Shown in pieces: positions 18,676-27,556 of a DNA stretch of 64,000 nucleotides. The translations under genes and the position numbers were made by a program. The notes beneath the pieces are model-generated. The model saw only the letters and a list, made by a program, of their open reading frames with translations. It did no database searches and was not told the DNA's origin. The number at the start of each line of letters is the position of its first letter. The first letter of the stretch is position 1. Source of the DNA: Aldehydirespirator sp965116865 (GTDB lineage Bacteria; Actinomycetota; Acidimicrobiia; Acidimicrobiales; Aldehydirespiratoraceae); NCBI GenBank assembly GCA_965116865.1, contig OZ220727.1, positions 1,116,001-1,180,000 of the forward strand. The letters are read 5' to 3'.

Positions 18676-19131
18676 TCAGGCACCGATCGTCTTGCGCAGC
18701 GTCTCCAGAGCGCGGTCGGCGTGGATCCGCATATTCAACTCGGAGCGCACCGTGGTCAGCACAGAACCGCCGCGTCCGATCACGAACGTTCGCCGCTTGT
18801 TCGGAAGCAGGCCCTTGCGAACCACGCCGAAACGGCGCGCGATGTCGCGGCCCGGGTCGGACAGCAACGGGAAGCCCAAGGCGTTGGCGTCGTCGAATTC
18901 GAGTTGCCGATCGACCTGATCGGCGCTGATTCCCACGACACGGGCGCCGAGTTCGGCGAACTCGGCCGACAAGTCGCGGAAACGACAGCTCTGGCGCGTT
19001 CAACCAGCCGTCATAGCCTTGGGATAGAAGTACATCACGACCGGGCCGACCTTGAGCAGGTCGCGAAGCACCACGGTGTTGCCGTGCTGGTCGGATGCCT
19101 CGAAGTCGGGGACCCTGTCACCGATCCTCAC
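18676..19131 (-). CDS. bcp: BCP-type peroxiredoxin, candidate selenoprotein (UGA at peroxidatic position)
   Basis: Read from GTG 19131 (ribosome site AGAGGAGA, 8 nt away), the frame gives VRIGDRVPDFEASDQHG, then VMYFYPKAMTAG, then TGA (19000-19002, codon 44), then TRQSCRFRDLSAEF and a full peroxiredoxin to 18676: 151 aa, the normal BCP length. In BCP enzymes the residue after the PKxxTPG-like motif is the peroxidatic Cys, with a resolving Cys five residues on. Here UGA takes the first position and Cys49 the second. The frame is intact on both sides, which argues for UGA decoded as selenocysteine, not decay. It would reduce peroxides. No selABCD genes lie in this window, so decoding capacity is unproven. 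Confidence 0.75.
18946..18966 (-). promoter_or_regulatory. Candidate SECIS hairpin downstream of the UGA
   Basis: The coding strand has a perfect 9-bp stem GCCGAGTTC/GAACTCGGC closing a GCC triloop, with the loop starting 43 nt after the UGA. The loop begins with G, as bacterial SECIS loops usually need, but the distance is somewhat long. A weaker alternative is GTCG/CGAC with a TTTCCG loop, 14-27 nt after the UGA. Confidence 0.4.
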
Positions 19132-19149
19132 AAACGTTCTCCTCTCTGT

Positions 19150-19570
19150 GCAAGACGCGCCGCTCTGAGGGGACGGGGCACAGTATGGCGCGTTTCTGCA
19201 GTCGATCGAAGCAGCGACGCGGTCGGTGCGGAAGTCGGCACCTCCCCAGGAGCGGGCCGGTGCCCACGAGCGCTCCAAGTAGAGGTGCAGGTGGTGCCCG
19301 GTGCTGCAGCCGATGGTGCCGTGGCACTGCATAGCGGCCCGGCCGGTGACCGCAGCCGCATTCTGTGCCAGCCGCTCGGCCTGCGACACAGAGCGGCCGG
19401 AGTCGGCAAGACCCCGGGCCATGGCACAGGCGGCGTAGAGCACCGCCGGACCCGCGAACTCGATCTGGATCCGGGTGTTGGCAGGTGGAGCTTCACAGCC
19501 TGGAAGCTCCCGATCGGCTTGTCGGACTGGTGGCGCTGAGCCGCGCAGTCCACGGCGAGTTCCAACATCC
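19150..19570 (-). pseudogene. Acyl-CoA dehydrogenase C-terminal remnant, frameshifted
   Basis: One frame gives LELAVDCAAQRHQSDKPIGS and FQAVKLHL. A shifted frame continues IQIEFAGPAVLYAACAMARG, AMQCHGTIGCSTGHHLHLYL and FRTDRVAAS. These are the C-terminal FAD-fold helices of an acyl-CoA dehydrogenase. The N-terminal two thirds are absent and one frameshift separates the two pieces. It ends just upstream of the peroxiredoxin start; a MITE-like element sits at its broken 5' end. Confidence 0.75.
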
Positions 19571-19576
19571 TGTGGC

Positions 19577-19729
19577 TAAGAGCGAGCGCGGATAGGAGTG
19601 AGCCCGTCGTGCCGCTGCGGTGTTACTCCCGCTCTTGTTCGCTGCGCTCGCGGGCCGCTCGGGCCACGGCCTCGCCTGTATGGGCCGCGTCGCTCTCGCC
19701 TATTCGCTCAGCCGCCAAGAGGCCGAGGA
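19577..19729. mobile_element. MITE-like element, copy B
   Basis: Left end CTAAGAGCGAGCGCGGATAGG; right end CTCGCCTATTCGCTCAGCCG...AAGAG, complementary to it with some mismatches. The core CCCGCTCTTGTTCGCTGCGC and CTCGGGCCACGGCCTCGCC match the other copies. It lies between the acyl-CoA dehydrogenase remnant and tRNA-Met. Confidence 0.8.
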
Positions 19730-19833
19730 GTTCGGCCGCGGTGCCGAGCATCCCCCGCTCGAACGCGGCCTGTGCTTCGCTCCAGTTCAGGTCCACCTCA
19801 GTCCCGGGTCCGGGTGTCAGTCCGCGCCGCCAG

Positions 19834-19906
<73 letters not shown>

Positions 19907-20045
19907 GGCCCGACCCTACCGGTCCATAGCCTCGACTACGGACCAACGCGAATTCAGACCAGTCCCGCATGTCAGACACCTAGCCGCGACGCGACTTGCG
20001 GCTAGCGCCAACGACAACTACCGGCTGCACGTCGTCTACCGACGC

Positions 20046-20148
20046 CCATGACGCACTATGTCCCGCCAGACAACATGGACCCGCCATGTCGCGGCGGCTG
20101 TGGCTGGGCCGCCATGACACACTATGCCCCGTCAGACGACATGGACCC
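20046..20148. repeat. Imperfect 66-bp-spaced direct repeat in a gene-free stretch
   Basis: CCATGACGCACTATGTCCCG...ACATGGACCC at 20046 recurs with a few changes at 20112. The rest of 19907-20341 shows no gene I can support. Confidence 0.8.
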
Positions 20149-20341
20149 CCTGCCCCATCAAACGCGGAGAGCCCCTTTGACCGGCCGGCGCCGACGGTGC
20201 GGCCGGTCTCGCCATCCTCTGACGTCGCTGTCGGCGGCGCGCCGGTCTTGTGGCGTTGAACTTGGCGACGTAGTGGACCTCTGCAGGCTGTTAGTGCTGT
20301 CAGGTTGAAGTTGGCGGCTGAGTGGTGCCCCCGACGGCCCG

Positions 20342-21493
20342 CTACGTCGACAGGTCGGGCGACAGGGACCGTTCCGGCAGCATGGCCCGGATCTCACGCT
20401 CCAATGCTCTCAGCGACTCCGACGGCCGGTAGTGTCGCCCCCGCTTCTCGCCCACCGGCTCCAACAGGCCGGATGCGGCCATGGCGGCGAGGTCGCGCGT
20501 GGCCATGGCGTCGCTGATCTCCTCACCGGAGGCGGACTTCACGATACGTATATACAGGGAGCGCTTCAGCGGCCAGCCCTGCGCCGAGTGCACCAGAGCG
20601 TCGATCACGCGGTCGGGCAGGCGCGCACGCGCCGCGATCTGTTCACAGCGGTCCCACCGCGCCTCGAACAGGTCGATTCTCCGGCGAACGGTCGCAGCCT
20701 GGCGGTAGTGGGCCGTCAGGCAGAACTCGATCCAAGGACGGGCGCTGCGTCCCGGCGACCACGACCCTGCCGCGGTCTCGGTGAGCGCGTCGTAGTAGGA
20801 GGACGTGTTCCGACCCAGGTACTCCTCGATGCTTGTGAACACCGGCGACAGGGCGCCGAACGCGATTCCCAGCACGAAGGACTGGAGACAGCGCGCCATG
20901 CGACCGTTGCCGTCGCTGAACGGATGGATCAGCGTGAGGTTCAGATGGGCCATGGCCGCAACGATCAAAGCGGGGTCGGCGCGGTCGTTCACCTGGGAAA
21001 TGAGTTCGTCGACCAAGGCATCGACGTCGTCGCGGTCGGGCGCCTCGTACACGAGGCTGCCCGCACCGTCACGCACCCAGACCGCCCCAGAACGCCATTG
21101 GCCCGGACTCGTGGACAGGTCGTGGCCCAGCATCATGAAGTGCAGCGACTTCAACAGCGAGGCATCCATCCTCGCGTCCTCGCTCCTCGACGGTCCGGTG
21201 AGCTGCATGACGTAGGTCATGGCGTCGCGATAGCCGGCGACGGCCATGCGGGTGTCCTCGTCCACGTCCATGGGCTCCTCGCCTTCGATGATGGCCGCAG
21301 TCTCTTCCACGGTGGAGTGGTAGCCCTCGATGGACGTGGAGGCTTGCACGGCGCGCGCCATCATCACCCGACTCAGCGTGCCGTACCACCGGCGGGGCGC
21401 GCCCAGATAGAATTGCAGGTCGTCGCGGAGCGATTGGATCTCTCCCAAGACCCGCTCGTCATGTTCCGTCAGCTTCGGTGCCTCGTAAATCAC
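20342..21493 (-). CDS. Fic-family protein (AMP transferase), class II autoinhibited
   Basis: 383 aa. The Fic catalytic motif HPFSDGNGRMAR is complete (about residues 190-201), so it should transfer AMP or a related group to a target protein hydroxyl. An inhibitory-helix motif of the form S-x3-E-G (STSIEG, 52-57) lies N-terminal, which is the class II arrangement. The C-terminal ~90 residues look like a winged helix. It is a lone gene between tRNA-Met copy 1 and tRNA-Asn copy 1, with an AT-rich promoter unlike its surroundings, which suggests horizontal acquisition. GTG start at 21493. Confidence 0.85.
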   Translation of the reverse strand: MIYEAPKLTEHDERVLGEIQSLRDDLQFYLGAPRRWYGTLSRVMMARAVQASTSIEGYHSTVEETAAIIEGEEPMDVDEDTRMAVAGYRDAMTYVMQLTGPSRSEDARMDASLLKSLHFMMLGHDLSTSPGQWRSGAVWVRDGAGSLVYEAPDRDDVDALVDELISQVNDRADPALIVAAMAHLNLTLIHPFSDGNGRMARCLQSFVLGIAFGALSPVFTSIEEYLGRNTSSYYDALTETAAGSWSPGRSARPWIEFCLTAHYRQAATVRRRIDLFEARWDRCEQIAARARLPDRVIDALVHSAQGWPLKRSLYIRIVKSASGEEISDAMATRDLAAMAASGLLEPVGEKRGRHYRPSESLRALEREIRAMLPERSLSPDLST

Positions 21494-21499
21494 ATGCGC

Positions 21500-21545
21500 G
21501 ATAATACCGATTTAATCCACATTCTATGTTGATTATAATCCACAT
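21500..21545 (-). promoter_or_regulatory. AT-rich promoter/operator of the fic gene
   Basis: On the minus strand GATGTGGATTATAATC contains a TATAAT-like -10, and ATGTGGATTA is repeated about 20 bp apart as a possible operator. Its low GC content contrasts sharply with the region. Confidence 0.5.
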
Positions 21546-21850
21546 CCCGAGGCCCCGCAGGATTCGGATGCCGCCAGGCCTGCCGCCGCCCCGCCACGGT
21601 CAGAGCCGGCGGTGGTGAGCGCCGACGGGGGTGAGCGGTAGTCTCAGCCCGCGCGTCTGTACGATACCGCACGCCGTTCCTTGACGCCGTTCGAGCCGCC
21701 CTCGCCGACGAGCGACCGTTGCGACAAGGCCGGCGGCGTCAATGGATGGTTCGGACGGTTGCGTGGAAGAGGGCTGCCTCTGCCCAGCGTTCGACCAGCC
21801 TCTCACGAGCAACTGGCCTCTGACCTGCACACATGCCGACAATGCTCTGG

Positions 21851-21923
21851 CTCCGGGGGTGGGGCTCGAACCCACAACCTAGCGGTTAACAGCCGCTTGC
21901 TCTGCCAGTTGAGCTACCCCGGA
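21851..21923 (-). tRNA. tRNA-Asn (GTT), copy 1
   Basis: Reverse strand: acceptor TCCGGGG/CCCCGGA, anticodon loop CTGTTAA (GTT), T arm GGTTCGAGCC, discriminator G. An apparently identical gene lies at 27017..27089. Confidence 0.95.
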
Positions 21924-22391
21924 TCAGCCTGTGAGGCTACCAGCGACCCCGATACAGACCCCTCAGATCGGCGTCCGTGCTCGATCAGCCAGGGAAGAAG
22001 GACCTCCAAGGTGTCGCCACGGGTGTTCCGCTCATCGAGCCGCTCGGACTGAGACTTCAGCCAGGCGACGCTGGTGCTGCACTGCAGGCGCATGGCGTGA
22101 TCGTCGACAGAGGCCGCCGTGCGGCGTATGTTGTTCATGGCGCGGCCTGCCGTGAGCCGGGCCACACGGGCCAGCACATCCTCGACGGACGCGTCGCCCG
22201 CGTCGACGGCGAGCCGGTGCAGCAGCTGCGCCGCCGGCTCCGACACACGATCGCACGCCTCGACCACTCCCCCGGTGCGCTCAAGGGCCTCAAAGGCCTC
22301 GCGGCGCACCGGATCGCCGAACAGGGTGGCGTGCAAGCGGCCGGCCACCTCACCCGGCCGGTGGACAGCCAGCTGCAGCGCCTCGTCCTCA
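21914..22391 (-). pseudogene. dnaG: dnaG 3'-end fragment (duplicate)
   Basis: The translation AGRLHATLFGDPVRREAFEA ... LLPWLIEHGRRSEG matches the C-terminal ~150 residues of the full-length primase at 27080-28927, with many substitutions. There is no start, zinc-finger or TOPRIM domain. The end overlaps tRNA-Asn copy 1 exactly as the real dnaG does. It is a relic of the segmental duplication. Confidence 0.85.
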
Positions 22392-22698
22392 CCAGCATGA
22401 AGCGCTGTGCGCCTTTGTAGACTTGCTGCTCAATCTTGCGCAATTCACCTTGGAGTGTCTTTAGCAACCAGTCACGAGCCTCTGTCGGATTCAACTCGCG
22501 TCTAGCGAACTTCACCTGAAAGAGGATGAAGCCAGTCGGATCTGGCGAAGTTCCGAAGGTTCGGACAATCGCGTCGCGGCCTCCGTCGGGCTGACCTACT
22601 GCGAGGCACTGGAGGCTTGGAAATGCCCTTAGGAGCAGGCTTTGACACAGCTGCTGGAAGCTCTCATCGTTGAGTTGTTCGTACGGGTAAGAAGCCAT
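22392..22698 (-). pseudogene. Mrr-like nuclease-domain gene, truncated by dnaG fragment
   Basis: The N-terminus MASYPYEQLNDESFQQLCQS starts a restriction-endonuclease-like fold: GQPDGGRDAIV supplies the Asp and FILFQVKFA the Q-x-K catalytic pair. About 100 residues on, after QRFMLV, the sequence switches into dnaG-derived DNA read out of frame (frame stays open to 22135). Relatives are long NTPase or defence proteins with this nuclease head, so the rest was probably lost when the duplicated segment arrived. Confidence 0.7.
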
Positions 22699-22913
22699 CT
22701 CTCTTCGGGCCTGTGCATGCGAGGGGGGTGGAAGGTCTCTCACAGCCTACAACAGAACAGATTCTTGATCGCTCTAGGCACCTCCTCCGAGAGTGACCAA
22801 GACCTGGGGCCACGCAACTCTCTGAGCGGAGGAGGTCGAGAAGCTACTGCCGTCCTCCTCGGCATCGCAGTATGTCTTGTCGCCGAGCGCGCAAGCCGGG
22901 TGCCTGCGCCCCG

Positions 22914-22986
<73 letters not shown>

Positions 22987-23059
22987 GCTCCGACCCTACC
23001 GGTCCACAGCCCCGACTTCGGACCAACGCGACATCGGCCCAGTTCCGCCTACCGAACAC

Positions 23060-24571
23060 CTACCTGACGCCTGGGTGCCATGGCGTGCCCGGACTCGTCG
23101 GGCTGAAGCGGACCTTCTGCACCTGCAACGCCTCCAGGCCGTCGCGACCCGCGGCCTGCACCCAACTTTCATGGCCGTACCACATGGGTTCCAGCAGAGC
23201 TGCCACTTCCGTGGTGAGGCGACTCCCAGCAGCCAGTCGGACCCTCTCCCGGGGAAGCCGCCCCAGCGCGTTCAATGCTCTCAGGCGCGCCCGTCCGCCG
23301 CGTTCGTGAGCGTCCAGAAGCAGGTCGATTCGTTGATGGTGCGAGAGGAGATGCGAGGCGACGTCGCCCTTCCGCTCGTCCTGGCCGTGCAGCCATTCGA
23401 AGAGCACCGCCTGCGCGGCGTCTGGCAACTCGTCAATCGCGGCTATGGCGTGAAGAGCAACAATCTCCTCGCTGTCGAGTGCTAGGTCGAGCAACAGCCC
23501 CGGTTGGGTCGCCTCGCCTTGGCCCAGCCCCCAAGCGGCCGCGGCACGCAGCTCCGGGTGATTGCTGACATCGGATGCGACCCCGAACAGAGCGTCTGAG
23601 GCTGCGCCCACAGGTAGTTCCGAAGCCGCGAGGACAGCCTCCATTCGCTGCTCGGGCGTAGCAGCCGCATCGTCGATGAAGTCGACGATCATGTGCCTCC
23701 ACCGGTCGCCGTCGAGACGTGCCAGACTCACCGCAGCCTCGAGTCGGACCCGCCAGTCGATACTGTGATCTTCCGCTATCGCCAGAAGCTCGTCCTGCAG
23801 GTCAGTCCGTAGCGCGGCACCCGATGCCTTAATTCCCGCGTAACGGTCTACGTCGGTGTTCGATTCGATGGCGTTGCCCGGATTCCATACGTTCCCCGGG
23901 CAGTCCAACGACTCCGGCGCCGGAACGATCCCAGCGACGATCGTGTCCCGGCTAGTGAACGGTCCATCAGCCTCCGTATAGACCATGCGCTGGCCTTTCC
24001 AGCCGCGCCACTGCCAGTAGACGCGCCTGCGGCCGCCGGTGTCCGTGTAGACGATGCGATCGTCCTCATCGATTCCGAGAAGCCTTCCGGATGCCGAGGG
24101 AACCCAGCACGACCACGTCAACGTGACCTCTGAGCCTTCTGAGGCCGCCTTCGGGGCAGATCGGCGGGCGTATTGCTCGGTCGAGCGCAATGCGTGTGTC
24201 TCGAAGTAGGTCGGCAGTCCGGTCTGGGGAGGGAACGTGTCAAGGTCAGCGCGAAGAAACGCGTAGAGGTCGTGATCTCGCATCCCCCCGGCGTCCCATT
24301 CGCGACCCGGCGTGTTGGAGTGCGACAGCACAATTCCCAGCTTCGACTTGGCGCGTGCTTCGACTCGCAAGCCGCATCGGACGCACAGCAGGTCGGGCAG
24401 GCGGAGACGCTTGACCTTCGTCTGCCACACCTTGTTGGCCATCGCGTAGCGTTCGAGTTCGATCATCCTGTGGTCGTGCTCGGTGCTTAGGTGGTGTGCG
24501 ACCGCCGCCGCCCCAACGGCTCCCATCGATACGAATCGGGCGAAGTCGGCGTCCTCCTTGAAGCCCATCAC
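23060..24571 (-). CDS. HEAT-repeat protein with possible nuclease-like N-terminus; candidate restriction partner
   Basis: 503 aa. The C-terminal half (about residues 260-480) is Leu/Ala/Asp-rich helical repeats of HEAT type (RVRLEAAVSLARLDGDRW, LRAAAAWGLGQGEATQP). The N-terminal ~120 residues include LPDLLCVRCGLRVEARAKSK, where PD followed by E-x3-K could be a degenerate nuclease core. The gene is divergent from a DNA methyltransferase (start 24701) within a variable region, so a restriction role is a reasonable guess. No named family recognised. Start GTG 24571 or ATG 24568. Confidence 0.55.
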   Translation of the reverse strand: MMGFKEDADFARFVSMGAVGAAAVAHHLSTEHDHRMIELERYAMANKVWQTKVKRLRLPDLLCVRCGLRVEARAKSKLGIVLSHSNTPGREWDAGGMRDHDLYAFLRADLDTFPPQTGLPTYFETHALRSTEQYARRSAPKAASEGSEVTLTWSCWVPSASGRLLGIDEDDRIVYTDTGGRRRVYWQWRGWKGQRMVYTEADGPFTSRDTIVAGIVPAPESLDCPGNVWNPGNAIESNTDVDRYAGIKASGAALRTDLQDELLAIAEDHSIDWRVRLEAAVSLARLDGDRWRHMIVDFIDDAAATPEQRMEAVLAASELPVGAASDALFGVASDVSNHPELRAAAAWGLGQGEATQPGLLLDLALDSEEIVALHAIAAIDELPDAAQAVLFEWLHGQDERKGDVASHLLSHHQRIDLLLDAHERGGRARLRALNALGRLPRERVRLAAGSRLTTEVAALLEPMWYGHESWVQAAGRDGLEALQVQKVRFSPTSPGTPWHPGVR

Positions 24572-24700
24572 GCGGCGCCTTGCGAGGACAGACGGCGGCC
24601 AGGCGAGCGCCGGTAGGCCGAACGACGCCGGTCGCAGCCGTTGTCATCACCCTCGGCCATCATCCTGCCGCGTAAGGTACCCACGGATGAGAGGCTACCG

Positions 24701-26476
24701 ATGACGACTGAGACGCTGGCCGTGCCCATGGAGGTGTCGGCGGACGAGGTCGCCCTGCCGTCAATGCTGCGGGTTACGCGCAGCGACCCCGTCTACATGG
24801 CGCACGCCTATCTCACAAAGGTGCCCGTGGCTGCGATCATCCCGTTCATCGAGGCGTTTACCGAGCCAGGCCATGTGGTCCTCGACCCCTTTGCGGGCTC
24901 AGGCATGACAGGCGTGGCTTCGCTGGTCACGGGCCGTAAGGCCAGGCTTTTCGACGTGTCGGTGCTGGGCCGGCACATCGGTGCCAACTATGTCAGCCTC
25001 GTTGACGCTGGGGAACTTCGCGAGCGCGGCGAGGCCGTAGCGCGGCGAGCTCGGGAGCGCGTCGGCGACGTGTACGCGGTGGCCTGCACCGCGTGCGGCG
25101 CGCAGGCTCAGCTAGCCAAGACTGTGTGGTCGTCGGTGATCGAGTGCGGCGGCTGCCGCGGGCCGGTCAACTATTACGGGGCGCTGGAGGATGCCGCGTG
25201 GCACCGAGAACGCATGACCTGTCCGCATTGCGGCACTGCCGTTCGCAGCCGCGACAAGCGGTTGGGCGAAGAGCCGATGCTCGACTCGATCCGTTGCGAA
25301 TGCTCTCCCACCCTGATCGAGCAGCGCTGGAGCGCCCCGCTTCACCTACCGAACGCGGAGGGGCTCCGCTGGCCCGACTCTGCCATCGATGAGACCCGTC
25401 AGATGTACGCCGCGTCAGCGCTTGGCCGTCATGGGCTGACCTCAACGGCAGCCTTCTACTCTCATCGCAACGTCTGTGTGCTGGCCGCGTTGCGAGCTGC
25501 CATCGATGACCTCGGCGAGCCGCAGCTGCGCTCCAAGCTGCTGTTCGCGTTCACCGCGATCCTCACGAGGGCCAGCAAGCGCTACCAGTGGTCGCGGCAG
25601 CGTCCCCTCAACGCGGCCAACGCCAACTACTACGTGGCTCCCGTGTTCTACGAGTGGAACGTGTTCGACCTGTTCGCTCGAAAGGTTCAGGCGGCCGTCC
25701 GCTCCGACCAGTGGATCACGCAGACCCGAGGAGCGGCAGCCGTCTACGACAGCGCCCGCGGCCCCGACGTGCGTTATGAGATCGCCAGCGCCGACCGACT
25801 GCCGCTGGCGGACGACTCGGTGGACTATGTGTTCACGGATCCACCGTTCGGTTCCAACATCTTCTACTCCGACATGAACTTGTTCCAAGAGGCGTGGCTG
25901 GAAGACACCACCGACCCGGCCGCGGAGGCCGTTGTTGATCGGGCCGACACCGGTGGGCCGCGCCGCACGGCAGAGCGCTATGAGACGATCCTGACGGAAG
26001 CGTTCAAAGAGTGCAAGCGCGTGCTGAAACCGGGTGGACGCATGACCGTCCTGTTCGGAAACAGCTCGGGCGCCATGTGGCAGCTCCTGCAACGCTCCAT
26101 CGCCGCAGCCGGACTTGAGGTTGTTCCCGAGTTGATCGCCGTCCTTGACAAAGGACAGCGTTCTGTCAAGGGACTCGCCTCAGGCTTCGAGAATGTCGCA
26201 ACGCTGGACCTGATGCTCACGCTGCGACCTGCCTCCTGCCTTGGGGCGCTACAGCCGCCTCCGGCCGGGGCTGTCGGATGTCTTGTCGACAGCTTGTTGT
26301 CGGACGACTCGGCGATCAGCCCCAGCGGACTGTACGTGGCCTTGTTGCGCCACGGGATGGCCAACCGATGGGACCTCAGCAGAATCGACTTGCGTCAGGT
26401 CACTGAGCGATTACGCGACGCCGAGTTCATGATCGACCGGCGCAGTGCCCTCGTCGTTCGCTCTGCCGAGGACTGA
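24701..26476 (+). CDS. Amino-DNA methyltransferase with internal zinc-finger insert
   Basis: 591 aa from ATG 24701 (GAGAGG upstream). SAM motif I LDPFAGSGMTG sits at residues 61-71. The catalytic motif TDPPFGSN lies some 300 residues later, giving an alpha-like order with a long central target-recognition part. That insert contains zinc-ribbon-like Cys pairs (CTACG, CGGC, CPHCG). It would methylate the exocyclic amino group of A or C. This resembles DUF1156-type methylases of defence islands. It is divergent to the HEAT-repeat gene, with about 130 bp shared between them. Confidence 0.75.
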   Translation: MTTETLAVPMEVSADEVALPSMLRVTRSDPVYMAHAYLTKVPVAAIIPFIEAFTEPGHVVLDPFAGSGMTGVASLVTGRKARLFDVSVLGRHIGANYVSLVDAGELRERGEAVARRARERVGDVYAVACTACGAQAQLAKTVWSSVIECGGCRGPVNYYGALEDAAWHRERMTCPHCGTAVRSRDKRLGEEPMLDSIRCECSPTLIEQRWSAPLHLPNAEGLRWPDSAIDETRQMYAASALGRHGLTSTAAFYSHRNVCVLAALRAAIDDLGEPQLRSKLLFAFTAILTRASKRYQWSRQRPLNAANANYYVAPVFYEWNVFDLFARKVQAAVRSDQWITQTRGAAAVYDSARGPDVRYEIASADRLPLADDSVDYVFTDPPFGSNIFYSDMNLFQEAWLEDTTDPAAEAVVDRADTGGPRRTAERYETILTEAFKECKRVLKPGGRMTVLFGNSSGAMWQLLQRSIAAAGLEVVPELIAVLDKGQRSVKGLASGFENVATLDLMLTLRPASCLGALQPPPAGAVGCLVDSLLSDDSAISPSGLYVALLRHGMANRWDLSRIDLRQVTERLRDAEFMIDRRSALVVRSAED

Positions 26477-26679
26477 GGGCTCAGCAGCGGCTTCCACGCA
26501 TTCCGATCAGGGCGTCGTCGTTCTCCGTCCTCAGAGTTTGAGGCTCGCCCAGTCCGGCGAGCGCGGACCTCAAGTCATCCAGTGCCTCATCCTCTGGCTG
26601 CGTCGGCGGGGATCTGTTGTCATGGCCTGCGTGCGGTCGGTGTGATGATCCGCCCGGATCGGCCGCAGCGTTCTCGATG
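26477..26679 (-). pseudogene. Second HicB-like remnant
   Basis: The minus strand contains PEDEALDDLRSALA followed by shifted residues, a damaged second copy of the DEALDDLRSVLVDWASL block at 26680-26990. The DNA repeat is GAGGCTCGCCCAGTCC at about 26541 and 26823. Confidence 0.5.
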
Positions 26680-26990
26680 TCATGCCAGGTCAGAATCTTC
26701 GGCAGCGACGGCGGCGGTGAGTGCCGCGTATCCGCCCGCATCCTCGATTGCCTGGGCGAGCAGACCGCGCTGCCCGTTGCCGTCTCTGGCCTCGCTGGGG
26801 ATGTCGTCGCCGTCCTGAAGTGTGAGGCTCGCCCAGTCCACGAGCACCGATCTCAGGTCATCCAGGGCTTCATCCTCCGACTGGCCGAAGCCCCAGGCTC
26901 CGTCGATGCCAGCGACCGTTGCGACAAGGCCGGCGGGGTCATCGATGGTTCGGACGATTGCGTGCGAGACGGCATCCTCTGCCCAGCGTT
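26680..26990 (-). pseudogene. HicB-like antitoxin remnant
   Basis: The minus strand reads AIVRTIDDPAGLVATVAG, WGFGQSEDEALDDLRSVLVD, LLAQAIEDAGGYAALTAAVA, ending at TGA 26680. The 'G..W..G.....DEAL.DLR' pattern resembles HicB-type antitoxins. A stop codon lies immediately upstream in frame and no start codon is available, so the 5' end is lost. It marks one edge of the duplicated segment. Confidence 0.5.
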
Positions 26991-27556
26991 CGACTACTCA
27001 CGTGGGCTTCCGGTGGCTCCGGGGGTGGGGCTCGAACCCACAACCTAGCGGTTAACAGCCGCTTGCTCTGCCAGTTGAGCTACCCCGGATCAGCCTGTGA
27101 GGCTACCAACGACCCCGACACGGCCCCCTCGGACCGGCGGCCGTGCTCGATGAGCCAGGGGAGCAGATCAGCCAGTGCCTGCGTGCGGGTGGGCCGCTCC
27201 TCCAGTCGCTCCGTCTGCGACTTGAGCCAGGCGAGGCTGACGCTGCACTGCTGGCGCATGGCGGGATCGTGCGAGGAGGCGGCCTGGCGGCGAAGCTCGT
27301 TCATGGCTCGGCGAGCGGCGATGCCAGCGATCCGTGCGAGCACGTCGTCCACAGCCGCGGTGCCGTCGTCCACGGCGAGCCGGTGCAGCGTCTGGGCCGC
27401 CTGCGGCGAGACGCGGTCGGACGCGGCCACCACCTCGCCCTCGTCCTGGAGAGCCTGGAAGGCCTCCCGGCGCACCGGGTCGCCGAACAGGGTCGCATGC
27501 AGGCGGCCCGCGGCCTCCCCGGGGCGGTGGATGGCCAACTGCAGCGCCTCGTCCTC
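26907..27556. repeat. Segmental duplication, copy 2
   Basis: Counterpart of 21709-22391. Here the dnaG portion is the true gene end and the HicB-like frame is open, so this is the ancestral-looking copy. Confidence 0.85.
27017..27089 (-). tRNA. tRNA-Asn (GTT), copy 2
   Basis: Cloverleaf with anticodon GTT, as in copy 1. Its first ten bases (TCCGGGGTAG) overlap the end of dnaG, whose TAG stop is tRNA positions 8-10. Confidence 0.95.

Larger units (their letters stand above)
21709..22391. repeat. Segmental duplication, copy 1 (HicB-like piece, tRNA-Asn, dnaG 3' end)
   Basis: This segment matches 26907-27556 over its length: the shared GCGACCGTTGCGACAAGGCC block, tRNA-Asn, and the 3' part of dnaG. 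Copy 1 is the degenerate one: the HicB-like piece has a stop and the dnaG part lacks the rest of the gene. The boundary at 22391 is where the dnaG similarity ends inside a nuclease gene. Confidence 0.85.

Noticed and set aside
19150..19570. Programmed frameshift in the acyl-CoA dehydrogenase
   Set aside because: The N-terminal two thirds are absent and no slippery site is seen; it is a pseudogene.
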